In this document: positions 55,099 to 63,071 of the stretch, piece by piece
Position numbering within the stretch: position 1 is the stretch's first letter
Layout of the letters: each line of letters starts with the position of its first letter
Source of the DNA: Stieleria mannarensis
GTDB taxonomy: Bacteria; Planctomycetota; Planctomycetia; Pirellulales; Pirellulaceae
Assembly: GCF_014154935.1 (NCBI RefSeq)
Contig: NZ_JACEHH010000002.1
Location: 62,001-126,000 of the forward strand
Length of the DNA: 64,000 bases
Direction: 5' to 3'
Made by a program: the position numbers and the translations under genes
Notes under the pieces: model-generated
Seen by the model: the letters and a program-made list of their open reading frames with translations, nothing else
Told to the model about the DNA's origin: nothing
Databases searched by the model: none

Positions 55099-56478
55099 GT
55101 GCGTGAACAACATAACGTCAGTGATGACACTCCGGAACGAAGTGTTTTGGCACGATTGATCCTGCCCGACACGAACGCTCCGGCAGATCCGCTCGAGGAA
55201 TTGCACGGATTGGCAACCACGGCCGGCACCCAGGTGGTCGGCGAATTGATCCAGCGTCGTGCTTCGGCTGAACACGGCACGTATCTCGGCAAAGGAAAAG
55301 TCGAAGAGTTGCGTTTGCTGGTCGAAAAGACCAAGGCCGACGTGGTGATCTTTGACAACGAACTGACTCCGGGACAAATCCGAAATCTTGAAAAAGCGAT
55401 CGGCGCCAAGGTGCTCGACCGGACCGAGTTGATTTTGGATATCTTCGCCGCCGGGGCGCGAACCTATGAATCGCGTTTGGCCGTCGAGCTGGCACAGCTG
55501 GAGTACTCGCTTCCGCGGTTGAAGCGGATGTGGACTCACCTGTCGCGTCAGGCGATGGGGGTTGGCATGCGGGGCCCGGGTGAAAAGCAGTTGGAAGTCG
55601 ACCGCCGGCTGGCTCAAAAACGGATCCATGACCTGAAGCAAGAATTGGGCAAGGTTGAATCACGTCGCGAGCGCCAAGTCGCTTCGCGGAAAGAGGCGCC
55701 GACGGTTTCGTTGGTCGGCTACACCAACGCCGGGAAGAGCACGTTGATGAACGCCCTGACCGCCGCCGGTGTGCAGGCCGAAGACAAATTGTTCGCCACG
55801 TTGGATACCCGCACGCGGCGTTGGTACCTGCCACATTGGGGCACGGTGCTGCTAAGCGATACGGTCGGATTCATTCGCGACTTGCCGCACTCGTTGGTCG
55901 CCAGCTTTAAATCGACGCTGGAAGAGACGCGCCAAGCGGATTTGCTGCTTCACGTCGCCGATGCCAGCAACCCGAACGTGTTCGACCAGATCAGTGCCGT
56001 GTACAAGGTGCTCAGCGAATTGGAGATCGAAGAGAAGGACACGCTGCTGGTGCTCAACAAGATCGATGCGATCAAGTCACCGGCGATGTTGAATCGCGTG
56101 CTCGATCGCTATCCCAACGCGATTCCGGTCAGTGCGAAGAGCGCCAAGGGAGTCGAAATGTTGACCGAAGCGGTCGGCGAAGCACTCGGCCGTGAGTTTC
56201 TGGATCTGGACATCGAAGTCGAACCGGGTGACGGTAAGTTGTTGGCGTATTTGGCAGCCAAGGGCGAGATCGTTTCGCAGCACTACGGTGCCGAGGTGGT
56301 CAAGGTCCGCGTCAAGATGCCCGTCGCGGCGATGGGGCCGGCACGCAAGTCCGCCGTCTCGATCCGGCCGGCTGGCACCGGCTCGTTCGCGCCCCGCGAG
56401 GCCGCCGTTGATGCTCCCGTCGACACACCGGCTGTCGACACACCGGCTGTCGACACACCGGCCACCGACGTCGCCTAA
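55099..56478 (+). CDS. hflX: GTPase HflX
   Basis: 459 residues. HflX N-terminal domain (DPLEELHGLATTAGTQVVGELIQRRASAEHGTYLGKGKVEEL, GPGEKQLEVDRR), then the G domain: G1 GYTNAGKS 207-214, G3 DTVGF 254-258, G4 NKID 320-323, G5 SAKS 345-348. HflX splits or rescues stalled ribosomes under stress. GTG 55099 has a strong AGGAGG (55081-55086). The tail has three tandem VDTPA units (15-bp repeats at 56419-56463), an unusual low-complexity end. Confidence 0.95.
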   Translation: MREQHNVSDDTPERSVLARLILPDTNAPADPLEELHGLATTAGTQVVGELIQRRASAEHGTYLGKGKVEELRLLVEKTKADVVIFDNELTPGQIRNLEKAIGAKVLDRTELILDIFAAGARTYESRLAVELAQLEYSLPRLKRMWTHLSRQAMGVGMRGPGEKQLEVDRRLAQKRIHDLKQELGKVESRRERQVASRKEAPTVSLVGYTNAGKSTLMNALTAAGVQAEDKLFATLDTRTRRWYLPHWGTVLLSDTVGFIRDLPHSLVASFKSTLEETRQADLLLHVADASNPNVFDQISAVYKVLSELEIEEKDTLLVLNKIDAIKSPAMLNRVLDRYPNAIPVSAKSAKGVEMLTEAVGEALGREFLDLDIEVEPGDGKLLAYLAAKGEIVSQHYGAEVVKVRVKMPVAAMGPARKSAVSIRPAGTGSFAPREAAVDAPVDTPAVDTPAVDTPATDVA

Positions 56479-56507
56479 CGCGGCGCTGTCACCACAGGAC
56501 GGTTGCC

Positions 56508-57305
56508 GTGGCGCACTGGAATCCGAGCGGAAAACTGGCGGTCGTCACCGGCGCCAGCAGCGGGATCGGACGCAGCTTGTCCGAGCAATTGGTCGCGCGC
56601 CAGTGCCGCGTGATTGCCGTCGCTCGCCGTGGAGACCGGCTGCAGGATCTGGCCGACCAGATCGGTCGCGAGGTCGCCGACGAGATGCTGTTGCCGATCG
56701 TCGGCGACGTGACCGCCCCGGACACGCGCGAGCAGATCGAATCAATGGTTCAATCGCACGGCGGCACGCTGGACCTGTTGGTCAATAACGCCGGGATCGG
56801 CGGGATCGGGCCATTCGAACAGGCGAACGAATCGCGGTTGCGGAAAATCATGGAGGTCAACTTCTTTGCCCCCGTCGAGCTGACTCGCCGATTGTTGCCG
56901 TACCTGAAATCCAGTGGTGATGCGGTGATTTGCAACATCGGCAGTGTCTTGGGACACCGAGCGGTACCGGATAAGTCCGAGTACTGTGCCAGCAAGTTCG
57001 CAATGCACGGGTGGAGTGACGCCCTACGCGCCGAACTGGTCGCAGAGTCGGTTCAGGTGACGTTGGTCAGTCCCAGCACGACACGCAGCGAGTTCTTCGA
57101 CACGTTGGTCGAATCGGACTCCGGCGCGACCTCCAAAAGCATCGGCAGTTGGCCGGCCGAACGGGTTGCCGCTGCGACATTGGCGGCGATCCGAAAGCGA
57201 CGCGCCGAAGTCGTGCTCAGCGTCGGCGGAAAACTGCTCGTGTACGCCGACCGGATTTGTCCATCGCTGATGAACTGGGTGCTGCGAAAGCGGGCCGGCA
57301 AGTAG
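56508..57305 (+). CDS. SDR family NAD(P)-dependent oxidoreductase
   Basis: 265 residues from GTG 56508 (AGGA upstream). Rossmann motif VTGASSGIGRSL near residue 14-25, NNAG at ~92-95, catalytic Ser in NIGSVLGHRAV, Tyr-x-x-x-Lys in YCASKFAMHG (residues ~158-162). Oxidises or reduces a small alcohol/ketone; substrate unknown. Follows hflX after 29 bases and may be in one transcript. Confidence 0.9.
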   Translation: MAHWNPSGKLAVVTGASSGIGRSLSEQLVARQCRVIAVARRGDRLQDLADQIGREVADEMLLPIVGDVTAPDTREQIESMVQSHGGTLDLLVNNAGIGGIGPFEQANESRLRKIMEVNFFAPVELTRRLLPYLKSSGDAVICNIGSVLGHRAVPDKSEYCASKFAMHGWSDALRAELVAESVQVTLVSPSTTRSEFFDTLVESDSGATSKSIGSWPAERVAAATLAAIRKRRAEVVLSVGGKLLVYADRICPSLMNWVLRKRAGK

Positions 57306-57372
57306 CGGAAGCCGCCGGTGGCTTTCGGGGCGTCCACTACCGGCGACCCGAATCGTATTGCCAGACGGAATC

Positions 57373-57573
57373 TTAGGCGAAGTGGTCGACGTCGTGGACG
57401 ACTTGGACCATCGGGTTGGCGCCGCTGGTTCGGAAATAATCCGGCGCCCATCGTCGCAGTTCGATCCACATTGCAATCACGGCGATCAACAAGAACACCA
57501 TGCTCAGCACGAGCATGACGGTGTAGACGCTCGGTGGCTGTTTGCCACCCTCAGTCGATGGAAGTGTCGACAC
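57373..57573 (-). CDS. Small membrane protein, unknown
   Basis: 66 residues from GTG 57573 (GGAGG six bases before). One membrane helix (VYTVMLVLSMVFLLIAVIAMW) with a short C-terminal His/Asp tail (VVHDVDHFA). The start overlaps the end of the coiled-coil gene by 23 bases, so the two are probably cotranscribed. No family recognised. Confidence 0.6.
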   Translation of the reverse strand: MSTLPSTEGGKQPPSVYTVMLVLSMVFLLIAVIAMWIELRRWAPDYFRTSGANPMVQVVHDVDHFA

Positions 57574-58387
57574 GGTCACCCTCCAAGATAAATCCTTCGC
57601 TGTAGTCTTTCATGATCTCGCCGACGGCACGGTTGGGGGTCGCTTTCAAGACCTTCAAGCGTCCGATGTAGCGAGATTTCCGGGTCACTTCCAATTCGTG
57701 TCCGGGGCGGATCCCATCGTCCATCCCGATCGAAACTTCGGCCAAACCCTTGGTTCGATTGATGACCAAGACGTTTCCATTTCGTTCCGGCGGTGCACCA
57801 TCCAAGGGTTCATTCGGGTCGATTCCCAAGTGCTCGGCGACTTCACGGAATCGAGTCAGCTCTTTCTGCAACGCCAGGTTACGGGTTTCAAATTCCAGCC
57901 GGACGCCGCGGGCTTCGTTCAGTTTGTCTTGCAGCACCAACGTCTGGGCGAACAGTGCGTCGCGATCTTCCTGTTCCTTGCGAACCTGATCACGCAGTTT
58001 CGCGGTCGTGTCGGTCAGCGTTTGCAACTCGGTGGCTCGGATCTTGTCCACCTGAGCCAGGTTGGAGAGTTCGCCTTCGAGCTTTTGGACCGAACTGATT
58101 CGCAGCTGCAGTTCTTCTTGCAACTGGTCCAGCTGGGTTTGCAGGGCGGCCAAAGCGGTTCGGCGGGCGACTTGCTCGCGGCTGAGTGCCGCTTGAGCAC
58201 GCTGTTTGGCGTCCTCCAGCTGCTCATTCTCGCGAGAAATTGCCTCGATGCGTTCCTTGTATCCGCTCGGCCCCAACACAACATCGCGCCAATTGCGATG
58301 TGAAGCATTGACCGCCAAGGCCAAGACCATGAAGGACAGGCTGAGCAGGAAAATGATGACGGTAAACGACTTCCCAAGTAAGGTCAT
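57551..58387 (-). CDS. Membrane-anchored coiled-coil protein, similar to 48608
   Basis: 278 residues. Membrane helix (SFTVIIFLLSLSFMVLALAVN), then a long coiled coil (residues ~45-185, rich in Gln/Glu/Leu), and a C-terminal beta module GNVLVINRTKGLAEVSIGMDDGIRPGHELEVTRKSRYIGRL... ending IMKDYSEGFILEGDRVD. The same order and beta module occur at 48608. Function unknown; may span the periplasm or bind envelope structures. Confidence 0.72.
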   Translation of the reverse strand: MTLLGKSFTVIIFLLSLSFMVLALAVNASHRNWRDVVLGPSGYKERIEAISRENEQLEDAKQRAQAALSREQVARRTALAALQTQLDQLQEELQLRISSVQKLEGELSNLAQVDKIRATELQTLTDTTAKLRDQVRKEQEDRDALFAQTLVLQDKLNEARGVRLEFETRNLALQKELTRFREVAEHLGIDPNEPLDGAPPERNGNVLVINRTKGLAEVSIGMDDGIRPGHELEVTRKSRYIGRLKVLKATPNRAVGEIMKDYSEGFILEGDRVDTSID

Positions 58388-58694
58388 TTTAGGAGCTTTC
58401 CTTTGACAGGAGCGGTCCGAACACGTTGTCGAATCGGGATGGGGTTTGGCGACAAAATGCCGGGTTTATGGGCGACGATAAGCCATGGTGCCCATGGTGG
58501 AATATCCTTGCGGAAACACAGGATGCACTCGCATCGACCGCCATTCCGCACCTCCGGAAGTATAGTTACCACGAAAATCAAGTGTCAACGAATTCGGCAT
58601 GAAAACCGCCAATCACCCAGTTTGCCCCAATTCGGCATGGTGAAATTCTGCCTTTCGTCTTTCTTGAGCGGCCTGTGCCGGTCGTAGGGGACGG
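58388..58694. other. Intergenic region, no gene seen
   Basis: 307 bp between the coiled-coil gene and nadA. Contains imperfect direct words CCATGGTGCCCATGGTGG near 58483. No gene, repeat family member or promoter was identified. Confidence 0.4.
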
Positions 58695-59858
58695 CTATTT
58701 GACCGCCAACATCCGCTCCAAAGCGACCAGGCTCCACTTGCGAACCTCCTCGGGTACCTCGATCGTGTTGACCGGCGTCCCCTCCCGCAGGTTTTCCAGC
58801 GACCAACACAGGTGCGGCAGGTCAATCCGGTACATCGTCGCGCACATGCAGACGACGGGGCTAAGGAAATGGATTTCCTGTTCGGGGTGTTCGGCTTTCA
58901 GTCGATTGACCAAGTGCAACTCGGTCCCGATCGCCCATTTGGTTCCCGGCGGGCTGTTCTTGACCGTTTTGATGATCAATCCCGTGCTGCCTGAGACGTC
59001 GGCCAAATCGTTGACTTCACGCGGGCATTCTGGGTGCACCAGAATCTTGATCCCGGGGTGTTGTTGGCGAAATTGTGCGACGTGTTCGGGGCGGAACATC
59101 TGGTGGACGCTGCAATGCCCTTTCCACAGGATCACGCGGCTGTCACGGATCGCCTGTTCGTCGTTGCCGCCGAGTTCCAATTCATACGGATCCCAAACCG
59201 GCATCTGGTCTTCGCCGATTCCCATGGTCAGGGCTGTGTTTCGCCCCAGGTGTTGATCGGGGAAAAAGAAGACGCGGTCGCCGCGCTCAAACGCCCACTG
59301 GAGCACCGCACGGGCGTTGCTGCTGGTGCAGACGATGCCGCCGTGTTTTCCGCAGAACGCTTTCAAGCTGGCGGCGCTGTTGATGTACGTGACCGGAATC
59401 ACACGTTCGGTGTCGATCACGTCGGACATGTCCTCCCAGGCCGCTTCGACCTGGGCGATGGCCGCCATGTCGGCCATCGAACAGCCCGCGGCCATGTCCG
59501 GCAAAATGACACGGACGCGCTGCCCGCCGCGGCTGGCCAGTTTCTCGGGGCGATTGGCCAGGATGTCGGCCGTTTCGGCCATGAAGTGCACACCACAGAA
59601 CACGATCGTCCGACACGTTTCACTCTGCGCGGCCATCTCGGACAACTGATAGCTGTCGCCGCGAAGGTCCGTGTGCTCGACGACTTCATCCTGTTGGTAA
59701 TGATGCCCCAGGATCAGCAGCGAATCGCCCAGCTCTTCACGCACGGCCGTGATCCTGGCAATCAGCTCCTCATTGGACAGCGTCTTGTAGGGCGCCAGTT
59801 CGTGGGCCGCTTGGGGGGCAGGGGTGGGGTTGACGGTGGGAAGCGTGGGCGTCGTCAA
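58695..59858 (-). CDS. nadA: Quinolinate synthase NadA
   Basis: About 387 residues. Condenses iminoaspartate with dihydroxyacetone phosphate to quinolinate (NAD synthesis), using a [4Fe-4S] cluster. LLILGHHYQQDEVVEHTDLRGDSYQLS is the family start; cluster Cys candidates lie in VFCGVHFMAETADIL, VHPECPREV and VVCMCATMYRID. Active-site residues include His and the SNA/NSAA loop (YINSAASLKAFCGKHG). No ATG fits; TTG 59858 is chosen, TTG 59909 is the longer alternative. No nadB or nadC adjacent. Confidence 0.9.
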   Translation of the reverse strand: MTTPTLPTVNPTPAPQAAHELAPYKTLSNEELIARITAVREELGDSLLILGHHYQQDEVVEHTDLRGDSYQLSEMAAQSETCRTIVFCGVHFMAETADILANRPEKLASRGGQRVRVILPDMAAGCSMADMAAIAQVEAAWEDMSDVIDTERVIPVTYINSAASLKAFCGKHGGIVCTSSNARAVLQWAFERGDRVFFFPDQHLGRNTALTMGIGEDQMPVWDPYELELGGNDEQAIRDSRVILWKGHCSVHQMFRPEHVAQFRQQHPGIKILVHPECPREVNDLADVSGSTGLIIKTVKNSPPGTKWAIGTELHLVNRLKAEHPEQEIHFLSPVVCMCATMYRIDLPHLCWSLENLREGTPVNTIEVPEEVRKWSLVALERMLAVK

Positions 59859-59976
59859 TGGAACTACTTTCTTGTTACTAAAGTCACCAGGAAGTGGGGC
59901 AAACCGCAACCTGCATTATACGGGACTTGCCGAAAAGTTTCGATTCCCGCCCGCGGTTTCGCTGCGAAACTGTGCT

Positions 59977-60074
59977 GCCCTCCCCGCTCCGAGCGTAGAC
60001 TCCTCCGCGACCCTCCCCGGGGGAGGGTGAAGGCGTCAACGCCTGATTTATCAGAGGCTAAAAACCACACGACC
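59977..60074. repeat. Partial MITE-like element with AGGTCGTGCGG-type end (copy 3)
   Basis: Interior palindrome CCCTCCCCGCTCCGAGCG (59979) and right arm AAAAACCACACGACCT (one change from the others). The left end is absent. Sits between nadA and apt. Confidence 0.7.
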
Positions 60075-60153
60075 TTGGCAGGGAGTGTGACTGCCGCAAA
60101 CACCAAACGACCGAACACGTCGCGGGTCGGGGGCGCATCGCCTACGCATTCGT

Positions 60154-60672
60154 TCAATAAATGATCGCAGATTCGACGCGATAGGGCTGCAGCCGGCTTT
60201 CCCCTTTCAGGTCGGACAGGTGAATCAAGAACGAACAACCCAGGATTTCGGCCTCGCAGCGTTCGAGCAGTTTGCAGCACGCTTGCATCGTCCCGCCGGT
60301 GGCCAGCAGGTCGTCGACGATGATCACGCGTTGGCCCGGTAGCACGCCGTCGATGTGGACGTGCAGTTCGTCGCTGCCGTACTCCAGGTCGTACGAGTGC
60401 GAATGGGTGTCGAAGGGCAGCTTGCCGGGTTTGCGGATCGGGACGAACCCGGCATTGAGGTGCAAGGCCAGCGGCGCGGCAAAGATAAACCCGCGGGCTT
60501 CGGCGGCGGCGACGACATCGACCGTTTCGCCGTCAAAGGGAGCCGCCATCGCCTCAGTCGCCGCCTTGAACGCCTGGGGATTGAGCAGCAGGGGGGCGAT
60601 GTCGCGATAGACGATTCCGGGTTTGGGGAAATCAGGGATATCGCGGATGAAACTCTTGAGGTCAATCGTCAT
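60154..60672 (-). CDS. apt: Adenine phosphoribosyltransferase
   Basis: 172 residues. IPDFPKPGIVYRDIAPLL is the substrate part, AAAEARGFIFAAPLALHLNAGFVPIRKPGKLPFDTHSHSYDLEYGSDELHVHID the conserved core, and VIIVDDLLATGGTMQAC the PRPP-binding loop. Salvages adenine to AMP. ATG 60672 matches normal Apt length; upstream frame to 60771 not used. Partners in purine salvage are not adjacent. Confidence 0.93.
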   Translation of the reverse strand: MTIDLKSFIRDIPDFPKPGIVYRDIAPLLLNPQAFKAATEAMAAPFDGETVDVVAAAEARGFIFAAPLALHLNAGFVPIRKPGKLPFDTHSHSYDLEYGSDELHVHIDGVLPGQRVIIVDDLLATGGTMQACCKLLERCEAEILGCSFLIHLSDLKGESRLQPYRVESAIIY

Positions 60673-60767
60673 CGAAGCGTCTTTGGCGTGTCGGATGGCT
60701 GAACGCCAAAAGCGTAGCTTGATCGAGCCCCCGTTGGTAGCGGACCGGCGCGGTTGCCGTGTCGATT

Positions 60768-62735
60768 TCAATCGTTGCTGGACATTCCGCTGGCGGCCAT
60801 TCGGCTGGACGCGATCAGATCACGGTGGTGGTACCACAGCCGGTGCAACGAAATGAATAGAAACGCGTTGGCGACCAACGAGCAGAGCAGGAAGACGTTG
60901 ACATAGGGGTTGGAGCGGCCGATCGCGCTGGCGGGGCCGGCAATCCCTGCTCGGTCCGTTGGCGGGACGCGATTGCCCATCGTGGGAGCTTCGCTGGCAA
61001 CTTCGCCGGTACTCGGCGGACGCCTGGCCGATGCCGAGCCCGATCCGGGGGCTGCCGGGCCCGCGGCTTGTCCGGTCGATGCTGCCAGATCGCTCGGGCT
61101 GCCCGGTCGTGTGGAGGATGATTCGGACGCCAGTCCCAGCCGAGCTCGATCGGCGTCCAGTCGCGCCAGGCGTTCTTCTTCCTGACGCCGCTTTCGCCCG
61201 ATCGTCAACTCCCACTGCGTCTCTTCGTCAACACGCTGGCCGAAGCGATCCAAGACGTAGCGTTCCTTGTCGATCGGGTTTCCGTACTTGTCATAGGACC
61301 AAGCCCCCGGCGGCAAGCCATCGATGTCTTTTTGGCTCAATCGCGGATCGACATCAGGGCGGCGCGAGGGGCTGGCCGCCGACGAACCCCACCGATCCGT
61401 TGCCGTTGCTGCCGTGTTGGCCCCGTTCAAGTTGGCAAAACGTGGATCGCTCGTCGGCTGGTCCGCGTTGGCAAAGGGGTGCGACGGAGTACCCAGTGAC
61501 GGAATCGGTGGGTTGGTGAATTGTGTCTGGCTGCCAGCGGCGATGGTGGTCTGTGAGGCCGTCTGTGCGGCTGCCTGGGCCGCTTGTTGCTTTGCCTGGT
61601 ACTCGCGGTAGCTGACGTACAGATCATTGACAAATGCTTTGTCGCGCATCCGTGAATCGGTCGGCTCAATCCCGAACAAACGCCCCAGCTGTGCAATTTG
61701 GTCGTAGGTCCAACTGGTCGGCAGCGAGGGGGCCGCGGTGGTGATTGCCGCATTGGCGGTCGTGTCGGTTGCCGGGAAATTCATCGCCGGCATTCCCAGT
61801 GATGATCCGCCGGCCGCGGAGGTATCCGGCGCCGGCGTGCCGCCGAATCGCCCGGGGAGTGTCAGGTTTTGCTGGGCCGTCGTGCCGCTGTTGCTTTGGC
61901 CGAACGTTTGTCGCGGGACTGTGTTGGGGGGATTGCTCGATGCGCTGTTGTTGGCGTTGTAGAGCGACAGATCGAAATTGGCTTCCTGGGCCGTCGGCGG
62001 CCCAAACACGGGACGCGCGGATGGGTCGGAGGCGGATGCGGCGGCCGAGGATGAAGTGGCGTTGCGAGCGAACTCGCTGCCGAACGTGGAAGTGTTGGCC
62101 GACGTGGTGTTTTGGTTGGGCAATCGAACGCCCGATGGCAGGCTGCCGAAACCTCGCGATGAGCCGCCAGTCGTCGTTGATCCAATGCTGTTGGATGCCC
62201 CGGTGCTGTTGGATGCCCCGGTGTTTGCCCCGCTGCCGCTGTCTCGGGCGGCCGCCATCATCTGCGCCTCGCGGCTCTGTGGATCCTGGGTCGCGCCGAC
62301 GGTGGCGATCGTGTTTTGATTTTGATTGGTTCGCAGCTCGTTGCGAGTCGCCGTCGATGTCGGGACACCAAAGCTGTTCGATTCGACGCGTTCGGTGGTC
62401 GGACGGGATTGGCCGCTGCGCGCGAGTTCACTCAGCCAAGCCCGGTCGCGAGCGGAGGTCGGTTCGGTGGTGGGGCCTCCGGCGCGGGGGCCGACACGCT
62501 GGGGATCGACGCCGCCGGTGAAATTGGGCAATCCGATCGATGAAGACGTTGATCCGCTGCTGGTGGCCGTGGATTCACCCCGCCCCTGCGTCGACTCGCC
62601 GAACGCTCCCGAGAGTGATTTCGGAATCTCGAAACCGCCACCGGGACCTTGGGCGGCAAGCTCGGCCCGCTCGATTCCCGCGATCGAAATCAGTGCGATA
62701 ACGGCGACCATCAAGCATCGAATGGTTTCGCCCAT
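60768..62735 (-). CDS. Low-complexity secreted or membrane protein
   Basis: 655 residues. Signal peptide (CLMVAVIALISIAGIERAELA), very long Ser/Thr/Asn/Gln/Gly/Ala-rich region (repeats such as ASNSTGASNSIGS; 18-bp tandem repeat at 62187-62222), a defined middle stretch (PTSWTYDQIAQLGRLFGIEPTDSRMRDKAF), DGLPPGAWSYDKYGNPIDKERYVLDRFGQRVDEETQW, and a C-terminal membrane helix (VNVFLLCSLVANAFLFISLHRLWYHH). No family recognised; surface or envelope role is likely. Confidence 0.65.
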   Translation of the reverse strand: MGETIRCLMVAVIALISIAGIERAELAAQGPGGGFEIPKSLSGAFGESTQGRGESTATSSGSTSSSIGLPNFTGGVDPQRVGPRAGGPTTEPTSARDRAWLSELARSGQSRPTTERVESNSFGVPTSTATRNELRTNQNQNTIATVGATQDPQSREAQMMAAARDSGSGANTGASNSTGASNSIGSTTTGGSSRGFGSLPSGVRLPNQNTTSANTSTFGSEFARNATSSSAAASASDPSARPVFGPPTAQEANFDLSLYNANNSASSNPPNTVPRQTFGQSNSGTTAQQNLTLPGRFGGTPAPDTSAAGGSSLGMPAMNFPATDTTANAAITTAAPSLPTSWTYDQIAQLGRLFGIEPTDSRMRDKAFVNDLYVSYREYQAKQQAAQAAAQTASQTTIAAGSQTQFTNPPIPSLGTPSHPFANADQPTSDPRFANLNGANTAATATDRWGSSAASPSRRPDVDPRLSQKDIDGLPPGAWSYDKYGNPIDKERYVLDRFGQRVDEETQWELTIGRKRRQEEERLARLDADRARLGLASESSSTRPGSPSDLAASTGQAAGPAAPGSGSASARRPPSTGEVASEAPTMGNRVPPTDRAGIAGPASAIGRSNPYVNVFLLCSLVANAFLFISLHRLWYHHRDLIASSRMAASGMSSND

Positions 62736-63031
62736 GACTTTCTTCCCTGAACAAACGATTGGACTTCAAATCCGTTTCACGCCAGACCCAATGAACTGAG
62801 CTCCAAATGAGACCAACAAAACCGAATACGAAACGGCTCAGACGGATTTTCGGCGCGTGTTTCATGACAAGGTAACGGCACCCCCGGGCGAACGTAAAGA
62901 GAGGTTTCACGCGCGATGACCGGACGGGCTGGTGGCAAGCTGCACGGACCCGGCGGGGATTGATACATTGCAATCATTCTGAGAACGCGCTCCTGGCCGG
63001 ACCGCTCTCCGACGGGAATTCACGCGGTCCC
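62736..63031. other. Intergenic region between divergent genes
   Basis: Between the low-complexity gene and the lipoprotein gene. No element recognised apart from the downstream tandem repeat. Confidence 0.4.
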
Positions 63032-63063
63032 CCTGTCTGCAACCTGTCTGCAACCTGTCTGCC
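63032..63063 (+). repeat. 11-bp tandem repeat CCTGTCTGCAA
   Basis: Two complete units and most of a third, ending 8 bases before the lipoprotein gene start; it overlaps its leader. Confidence 0.7.
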
Positions 63064-63071
63064 AAAAACTA

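Noticed and set aside
59034-60164. 376-codon plus-strand frame over nadA
   Set aside because: NadA on the minus strand has all cluster cysteines; this frame is its shadow running on into repeat DNA.
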